Shown here: one piece after another, positions 35,080-39,726 of the stretch | Numbering within the stretch: the first letter of the stretch is position 1 | Layout: every line of letters begins with the position of its first letter | Source: Bradyrhizobium altum | GTDB taxonomy: Bacteria > Pseudomonadota > Alphaproteobacteria > Rhizobiales > Xanthobacteraceae | Reading direction: 5' to 3' | Assembly: GCF_020889705.1 (NCBI RefSeq) | Contig: NZ_JACMYP010000048.1 | Location: forward strand, 1-39,726 | DNA length: 39,726 nt | Translations under genes and position numbers: made by a program | Notes under the pieces: model-generated | The model's database searches: none | What the model was told of the DNA's origin: nothing | The model's input: only the letters and a program-made list of their open reading frames with translations

Positions 35080-35103
35080 GGCGCAACGGCAAGCCGTTGC
35101 GCC
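35080..35103. terminator. Strong GC hairpin downstream of the quinone oxidoreductase gene
   Basis: GGCGCAACGGC-AA-GCCGTTGCGCC is a perfect 11-bp inverted repeat with a minimal loop, 33 bp past the oxidoreductase stop in its direction of transcription. There is no U-tract, so it may be a Rho-independent-like or RNA-stabilising hairpin. The rest of the 281-bp gap (34856-35136) shows nothing else I can support. Confidence 0.5.
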
Positions 35104-35136
35104 GGGGTGACGGTGAGAGTGCGCGGCCGTCTGTCG

Positions 35137-36117
35137 TCAGCTTCCCGGATGCAGGATCACCTTGCCCATCGCCTTGCGGCCGGCGAGCACCTTCAAGGCT
35201 TCTGCGGTCTGCGACAGCGGGAAGGTGCGGTCGACATGCGAGGAGATCTTGCCTTCCGCGGTCCACTGCACGAGCTTCTCGAGGTTCTTGCGGTTCTTCT
35301 CCGGATTCAGCCGCGCCCAGGCGCCCCAGAACACGCCGCGGATGTCGCAGCCCTTGAGCAGTGCGAGGTTGAGTGGAATCTTCGGAATGTCGCCGGCGGC
35401 AAAGCCGATCACCAGGAAGCGGCCTTCCCATGCGGTCGAGCGCAGCGCGGCCTCGGCATAGGAGCCGCCGACCGGATCGAACACGATGTCGGCGCCCTTG
35501 CCGCCCGTCAGCTTGCGCAGGCCTTCTTTAAGATCTTCCTTGGCGTAGTTCAGCGTCAGTTCGGCGCCGTGCTGCTTGGCGAAGGCGAGCTTCTCGTCCG
35601 ACGATGCGCAGGCAATCACCTTCAGGCCCATCAGCCTGCCGAGCTCGCACGCGGCAAGGCCGGTGCCGCCGGCGGCGCCCAGCACCGCGAGCGTTTCGCC
35701 CGGCTTCGGGCTCGCGCGATCCTCCAGCGCATGCAGCGCGGTGCCGTAGATGATGATGATGCCGGCGGCGCGATCGTAATCGAGATTGTCGGGAATCTTC
35801 ACGATCGTATTCGCCGGCAGCGCGATCTTGTCGCGCGCGCCGTTGTGGCCGCATGACGCAACGACGCGGTCGCCGACCTTCAGGTCAGTGACGCCGGCGC
35901 CGACGCTCTCGATCACGCCGGCGACTTCGGCGGCCGGCGAGAACGGGAACGGCGGCTTGATCTGGTACTTGCCCTGGATCATCAGGATGTCGAAGAAATT
36001 CAGCGCCGCCGCCTTGATCGCGATCACGGCTTCGCCGGGACCCGCCACCGGATCGGGCACGTCAGCCAGCACGAGATCGTCGGGTTGACAGTATTGCGAG
36101 CAGAGGATGGCTTTCAT
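35137..36117 (-). CDS. NADPH:quinone oxidoreductase (zinc-free MDR family)
   Basis: A 326-residue medium-chain reductase of the quinone oxidoreductase type. The opening (MKAILCSQYCQPDDLVLADV) and AALNFFDILMIQGKYQIKPP are typical of the family. The GroES-like domain has no catalytic-zinc Cys/His set. The NADP-binding motif is AVLGAAGGTGLAACELGRLM, followed by IACASSDEKLAFA. The ATG at 36117 is used, with AGGTG upstream, because the family starts there; an upstream in-frame extension is not conserved in style. It is divergent from a dienoyl-CoA-reductase-like SDR, with 106 bp between the two starts, which suggests shared control and possibly a common role in acyl-CoA or enone reduction. Confidence 0.95.
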   Translation of the reverse strand: MKAILCSQYCQPDDLVLADVPDPVAGPGEAVIAIKAAALNFFDILMIQGKYQIKPPFPFSPAAEVAGVIESVGAGVTDLKVGDRVVASCGHNGARDKIALPANTIVKIPDNLDYDRAAGIIIIYGTALHALEDRASPKPGETLAVLGAAGGTGLAACELGRLMGLKVIACASSDEKLAFAKQHGAELTLNYAKEDLKEGLRKLTGGKGADIVFDPVGGSYAEAALRSTAWEGRFLVIGFAAGDIPKIPLNLALLKGCDIRGVFWGAWARLNPEKNRKNLEKLVQWTAEGKISSHVDRTFPLSQTAEALKVLAGRKAMGKVILHPGS

Positions 36118-36223
36118 GGACACACCTGAGTTTCGGACGCAAAAAAGAGCTGCAAGATCTTGGACTACAAGCTTCATGCCGGATTTGCGACGGAGCGACA
36201 ATATAGTGCGGAGGGATCAAACT

Positions 36224-37063
36224 ATGTTTGAAAAAGGCCTGCTAGCGAAAAAGCGCATCCTGATCACCGGCGGCGGCTCCGGTCTTGGCGCCGCGATGGG
36301 CGCCCGCTTTGCCGAACTCGGTGCCGAACTGATCATCTGCGGGCGGCGCGAGGGGCTGCTGGAGGAAACCGCTGGCAAATTCCGCAGCGAGTTCGGTGCC
36401 AAGGTGTCGACCGCACGCTGCGATATCCGCGACGGCGCCGCGGTCGAGGCGATGATGGATCAGGTCTGGCAGGAGGCGCAGATCGACGTTCTCGTCAACA
36501 ATGCTGCCGCAACCTTTATTGCGCAGAGCGAACATTTGTCATTCCGTGCCGCGGACGCGATCCTCGCGCCGACGCTGCATGGCACGATGTACTGCACGCT
36601 CGCCGCCGGCCGCCGCTGGATCGACGGCAAGCACAAGGGCGTGGTGCTCTCGATCCTCTCGACCTCGACCATCACGGGTCGCGCCTTCACGGTGCCCTCG
36701 TCGATGGCCAAGACCGCGGTGCTGGCGATGACCAAGAGCTTGGCCGTCGAGTGGGGCCCGAAAGGCATCCGCACCGTGGCGATCGCGCCCGGCGCGTTCC
36801 CGACGCCAGGTGCCACCGGGCAGTTGCGTCCCGAAGCGCGCGGCGAGACCTGGTCGCAGCGCAATCCGCTCGGCCGCGCCGGCGAGCATTCCGAGCTTGC
36901 CAATCTCGCCGCCTTCCTGATCTCGGATCAGGCCGGCTACATCAATGGCGAGATGGTGGTGCAGGACGGCGGCGCGCACTTGCGCAGTTCCGGTGCCGAG
37001 GACCTGCTGCAATGGACCGATGCGCAGTGGGAGAGCCAGCGCGCGGCGCGCGCCAAGGGATGA
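36224..37063 (+). CDS. SDR-family reductase resembling 2,4-dienoyl-CoA reductase
   Basis: A 279-residue SDR. The cofactor motif is LITGGGSGLGAAMGARFAEL, followed by IICGRREGLLEET, which favours NADP(H). NNAA replaces the usual NNAG. The normal catalytic Tyr-x-x-x-Lys is absent as such: the segment reads VPSSMAKTAVLAMTKSLAVE, where Ser occupies the Tyr position before Lys. This is exactly the arrangement in mammalian-type 2,4-dienoyl-CoA reductases (DECR/PDCR: PSASAKAGVEAMSKSLAAEW from memory), and the PGAFPTPGA loop fits too. It would therefore act in beta-oxidation of unsaturated fatty acids; the substrate is inference. GGAGGG precedes the ATG at 36224. A crotonase is encoded at 6354-7163 but is not linked. 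Confidence 0.88.
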   Translation: MFEKGLLAKKRILITGGGSGLGAAMGARFAELGAELIICGRREGLLEETAGKFRSEFGAKVSTARCDIRDGAAVEAMMDQVWQEAQIDVLVNNAAATFIAQSEHLSFRAADAILAPTLHGTMYCTLAAGRRWIDGKHKGVVLSILSTSTITGRAFTVPSSMAKTAVLAMTKSLAVEWGPKGIRTVAIAPGAFPTPGATGQLRPEARGETWSQRNPLGRAGEHSELANLAAFLISDQAGYINGEMVVQDGGAHLRSSGAEDLLQWTDAQWESQRAARAKG

Positions 37064-37261
37064 CCAAGGGCTGATCAAGCGCTGATGCGCGCCAACAAGC
37101 GCTGAGCTAGAACTGAGAATCAACGGACGCGCGTGCGGCTGTGGCCGACGCGCGGGTCCGGGCCTAACTGCCTTCCCAAAAAAGCGTTTCCCGGTTATCC
37201 ATCCGAGCCGGCGGAGGGGAATCGCCGAGCCATCTTCCAGTCACAATGATGGGGGAACCAG

Positions 37262-37861
37262 TTGGCCGTGCGGCAGATTCTGACATCACTGGCTGTTTGT
37301 GTCGTGTGCGGGATCGTCTCCCTCGCGCCGGCGCAGGCTGCGCCCAAGAAAGATGCGGCGAAGGAAGCGGCCAAGCCGGCGCCTTCGGCCGCCGCGGCTG
37401 CAGCCGGCGGTGCGGAGCCGACGCTGATCGGCCAATTCGGCACCTGGGGCGCCTACACCGCATCGCCCAACGGCAAGAAGGTGTGCTTTGCGCTCGCCAA
37501 GCCGTCGTCGTCGAAGACCAACCCGCCGAACCGGCCGCGCGATCCGGCCTATGCCTTCATCTCGACCCGCCCGGCCGAGAAGGTCGTCAACGAAGTCTCG
37601 ATCATGATCGGCTACACCGTGAAGCCGGGCTCGGAATCGACGCTCCAGGTCGGCGGCGGAACTTATGCGATGTACACCCAGGGCGACGGCCTCTGGATCA
37701 AGAATGCGGCCGAGGAGGAGCGGATGGTGGAAGCCATGCGCAAATCGGCCGATCTGACGGTAAAAGCCGTCTCGGCGAAGGGCACCGAGACGATCGACAG
37801 CTTCTCGCTCAAAGGTCTGGCACAGGCGCTCGACCGGCTGGGGCAGGACTGCCGGCGCTAG
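37262..37861 (+). CDS. Invasion-associated locus B (IalB)-family exported protein
   Basis: A 199-residue protein with a Sec leader (QILTSLAVCVVCGIVSLAPAQA) and an Ala/Lys/Pro-rich spacer (27-52). The IalB-type domain includes IGQFGTWGAYTASPNGKKVC and later DFxLKG-like SFSLKGLAQALDRLGQDCRR, with the C-terminal Cys pairing likely with the earlier one. IalB-family proteins are periplasmic or outer-membrane-associated and widespread in Rhizobiales, mostly of unknown function. The start is TTG at 37262 behind GGGGGAA; a GTG six bases later is equally possible. Its TAG stop (37859-37861) shares its last base with the repeat element that follows. Confidence 0.88.
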   Translation: MAVRQILTSLAVCVVCGIVSLAPAQAAPKKDAAKEAAKPAPSAAAAAAGGAEPTLIGQFGTWGAYTASPNGKKVCFALAKPSSSKTNPPNRPRDPAYAFISTRPAEKVVNEVSIMIGYTVKPGSESTLQVGGGTYAMYTQGDGLWIKNAAEEERMVEAMRKSADLTVKAVSAKGTETIDSFSLKGLAQALDRLGQDCRR

Positions 37862-37930
37862 AGCATGATCCGGACCCGGAGGGCCGCGTCAGCGCAAAGT
37901 GCGGAGCGGTTTTCCGGAAAGATCGTGCTC
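37861..37930 (+). repeat. Palindromic intergenic repeat, copy 4 of 5 (long 70-bp form)
   Basis: GAGCATGATCCGGACCCGG ... GATCGTGCTC. It is gap-free against copy 3, with 61 of 70 positions identical. Its first base completes the TAG stop codon of the IalB-family gene, so the flanking TA plus the element edge forms the stop. It is 87 bp upstream of rlmN. Confidence 0.88.
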
Positions 37931-38017
37931 CAAAAAAGCCAGCTCCCGGCTCTGAGGGACAAAATTGAGGTATTTGGCGGCTTTCCAGCACCGGCTGGAA
38001 GGCCTATTTGAGGTTTC

Positions 38018-39232
38018 ATGACCGACAACGTGACCACCCATGCCGTGCCTGGCGCCAGCGCGCTGGTCGAAAAGGTTCCGCTCGAGACCTATGTGCCGCC
38101 GGCCAAGCCGTCGCTGATCGGGTTGTCGCGCGCCGAGATCGCCGATCGCCTGGGCGAGATCGGGGTGCAGGCCGCGCAGCGCAAGATGCGAACCCAGCAG
38201 CTCTGGAACTGGATGTATTTCCGCGGCGCCAAGAACTTCGGCGAGATGACCAACGTCTCGAAGGACATGCGCGCCGAGCTCGAGAAGCATTTTACCGTCG
38301 ACCGTCCCGAGGTGGTCGCCGAGCAGATCTCCAATGACGGCACCCGCAAATGGCTGCTGCGGCTGCCGAGCGGCGACAAGGTCGAGCGGCCGCACGAGGT
38401 CGAGTGCGTCTACATTCCCGAGACCGATCGCGGCACGCTCTGCGTTTCCTCGCAGGTCGGCTGCACGCTGAACTGCTCCTTCTGCCACACCGGCACGCAG
38501 CGGCTGGTGCGCAACCTTACCGCCGGCGAGATCGTCGGCCAGGTGATGGTGGCGCGCGACCGGCTCAACGACTGGGCCGACCGCGAAGACGGCACGCGGC
38601 GCGTCACCAACATCGTGATGATGGGGATGGGCGAGCCGCTCTACAATTTCGACGCGGTGCGCGATGCGCTGTTGATCGTCGGCGACAATGAAGGCATCGG
38701 CATTTCCCGCCGCCGTATCACGCTGTCGACCTCGGGCGTGGTGCCGAACATCCAGCGCACCGGCGACGAGATCGGCGTGATGCTCGCGATCTCGCTGCAT
38801 GCGGTGCGCGACGAGCTGCGCAACGAGCTGGTGCCGCTGAATCGCAAATATCCGATCAAGGAGCTGCTGCAGGCCTGCCGCGACTATCCCGGCGCCTCGA
38901 ACGCGCGGCGCATCACGTTCGAATATGTGATGCTCAAGGGCGTCAACGATTCGCTCGATGATGCCAAGCTGCTGGTGAAGCTGCTCAAGGGCATTCCGGC
39001 CAAGATCAACCTGATCCCGTTCAATCCGTGGCCGGGCACCGCCTACGAGTGCTCGGACTGGGAGCAGATCGAAAAGTTCTCCGAATACATCTTCAACGCC
39101 GGCTATTCCTCGCCGGTGCGCACGCCGCGCGGCCGCGACATCCTCGCCGCCTGCGGCCAGCTCAAGTCGGAGACCGAAAAGCTCTCCGCCCGCGAGCGCC
39201 AGGCGCTGCGCGCGATGGCGATGACGGATTAG
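38018..39232 (+). CDS. rlmN: Dual-specificity 23S rRNA/tRNA (adenine-C2) methyltransferase
   Basis: A 404-residue radical SAM enzyme that methylates C2 of A2503 in 23S rRNA and A37 in a set of tRNAs. The cluster motif is [14 protein letters not shown] (C-x3-C-x2-C), preceded by the class opening [26 protein letters not shown], the SAM-binding [18 protein letters not shown] segment and [10 protein letters not shown] follow. The catalytic Cys near the C-terminus is in [12 protein letters not shown]; the first Cys-dependent methyl acceptor lies there in RlmN/Cfr. This is the housekeeping RlmN, since the sequence matches its usual length and pattern and shows nothing Cfr-like. The ATG at 38018 follows GAGG. 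Its TAG stop is immediately followed by a repeat copy. Confidence 0.97.
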   Translation: MTDNVTTHAVPGASALVEKVPLETYVPPAKPSLIGLSRAEIADRLGEIGVQAAQRKMRTQQLWNWMYFRGAKNFGEMTNVSKDMRAELEKHFTVDRPEVVAEQISNDGTRKWLLRLPSGDKVERPHEVECVYIPETDRGTLCVSSQVGCTLNCSFCHTGTQRLVRNLTAGEIVGQVMVARDRLNDWADREDGTRRVTNIVMMGMGEPLYNFDAVRDALLIVGDNEGIGISRRRITLSTSGVVPNIQRTGDEIGVMLAISLHAVRDELRNELVPLNRKYPIKELLQACRDYPGASNARRITFEYVMLKGVNDSLDDAKLLVKLLKGIPAKINLIPFNPWPGTAYECSDWEQIEKFSEYIFNAGYSSPVRTPRGRDILAACGQLKSETEKLSARERQALRAMAMTD

Positions 39233-39280
39233 GGCGTGATCCCGAAAAGTGGAGTCCGGTTTTCGGACAGGATCATGCTC
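39233..39280 (+). repeat. Palindromic intergenic repeat, copy 5 of 5 (short form)
   Basis: GGCGTGATCCCGAAAAGTGG, then AGTCCGGTTTTCGGACAG and GATCATGCTC. The right arm matches the consensus exactly, while the left is drifted (GGCGTGATC for GAGCATGATC). It begins directly after the rlmN TAG and ends 17 bp before the next start codon, so the whole rlmN-to-next-gene gap is essentially this element. Confidence 0.82.
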
Positions 39281-39297
39281 ACTCAAATGAGAATCCA

Positions 39298-39726
39298 ATG
39301 GCCCTGATCGGCCGCCTGTTCGTCGTCGCCTTCGGCTTCCTGATGGCCTGCTTCGTGGCAGGCGTGATCGTGGTCGTCGCGGTGCTGTATCCCGAGATCA
39401 GCGATTTCGGTGGGCAGATCGACCAGAGCGCTGTTAACGTCGTGCTCGGCTTTGGCTTCATCTTCATATCCGGCTTTGCATTGTTGCCCGCGCTGATCGT
39501 GGTGCTGATCACCGAGGCCTTTTTCATCAGGAGCGTGTTGGCCTACGCCGTCGGCGGCGGGATCGTCGGCGCAGCCTGCTATCTCGGCCTCGTTCCGTTC
39601 GATCCCGACATGATGCAGTTCCACGGCATCGTGCGCCGGCACATGGAGATCATGACCGGCGCCGGCATCGTCGCCGGCCTGGTCTACTGGCTGATCGCCG
39701 GCCGCACCGCCGGCGCCTGGCGCGAG
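39298..39726 (+). CDS. Multi-pass membrane protein of unknown function (3' end outside the window)
   Basis: The frame is open from ATG 39298 to the window end, giving 143 codons and no stop. The visible product has four hydrophobic segments: LFVVAFGFLMACFVAGVIVV (near the N-terminus), VVLGFGFIFISGFALLPALI, AYAVGGGIVGAACYLGLVPF and TGAGIVAGLVYWLIAG. The last visible residues are RTAGAWRE, typical of the end of such a protein, so little may be missing. I do not recognise the family. The 5' leader contains repeat copy 5, and the ribosome-binding site is weak (AATGAGA). Composition and start position next to rlmN suggest a core Rhizobiales membrane gene. Confidence 0.8.
   Translation, partial: MALIGRLFVVAFGFLMACFVAGVIVVVAVLYPEISDFGGQIDQSAVNVVLGFGFIFISGFALLPALIVVLITEAFFIRSVLAYAVGGGIVGAACYLGLVPFDPDMMQFHGIVRRHMEIMTGAGIVAGLVYWLIAGRTAGAWRE

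Overview
This is a high-GC alphaproteobacterial chromosome segment. Gene content, codon style and several dispersed palindromic intergenic repeats point to the Nitrobacteraceae, most likely Bradyrhizobium or a close relative such as Rhodopseudomonas. No phage, transposase, plasmid or CRISPR gene is visible. The window looks like core chromosome with a few accessory insertions.

Layout. 1-7.2 kb: the 3' end of a probable hydrolase, a cytochrome P450, a class III adenylate cyclase with a Cys-rich N-terminus, a frameshifted TerB-family gene, a short-chain dehydrogenase, a class I glutamine amidotransferase and an enoyl-CoA hydratase. 7.2-10.6 kb: tRNA-Ala(CGC), a YggT / DUF167 / FolD run, then convergent inorganic pyrophosphatase and an acetyltransferase. 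10.6-13.3 kb: a 371-bp spacer with an exact CtrA-type site, a DUF2269 membrane protein, and a reductase/DoxX-like/DCC protein whose two halves are joined through a palindromic repeat. 13.3-14.2 kb: a low-GC insert encoding an HNH nuclease. 14.2-17.5 kb: an amine oxidase and TypA/BipA.

17.6-21.3 kb holds the most interesting locus. A Crp/Fnr regulator is followed on the same strand by a divergent Lgt-like membrane enzyme, a radical SAM protein of the MJ0619/tetraether-synthase (Tes) type, and two small paralogous membrane proteins. The last four genes overlap or nearly touch and end at a good intrinsic terminator. I read this as a candidate membrane-lipid or lipoprotein modification operon.

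21.4-28.5 kb: a lone receiver domain, a secreted protein with a possible lysozyme-like motif, a periplasmic amidase, Tat-exported PhoD, a membrane-anchored TAXI binding protein, pterin carbinolamine dehydratase and a YkvA protein. 28.5-35 kb: a LysR regulator divergent from an orphan Bug/TctC binding protein plus a DUF3604 PHP-like hydrolase; then a second TAXI binding protein co-transcribed with a one-TM Sel1-type protein. 35-39.7 kb: a quinone oxidoreductase divergent from a dienoyl-CoA-reductase-like SDR, an IalB-family secreted protein, RlmN and the start of a multi-pass membrane protein.

A 48-70 bp palindrome (arms GAGCATGATC / GATCATGCTC) occurs five times, each time in a gap upstream of a plus-strand gene. 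In two cases it abuts or supplies the stop codon of the preceding gene. Larger nested inverted repeats lie at 9.2, 15.6 and 25.9 kb, next to tRNA-Ala, and inside the reductase/DCC fusion.
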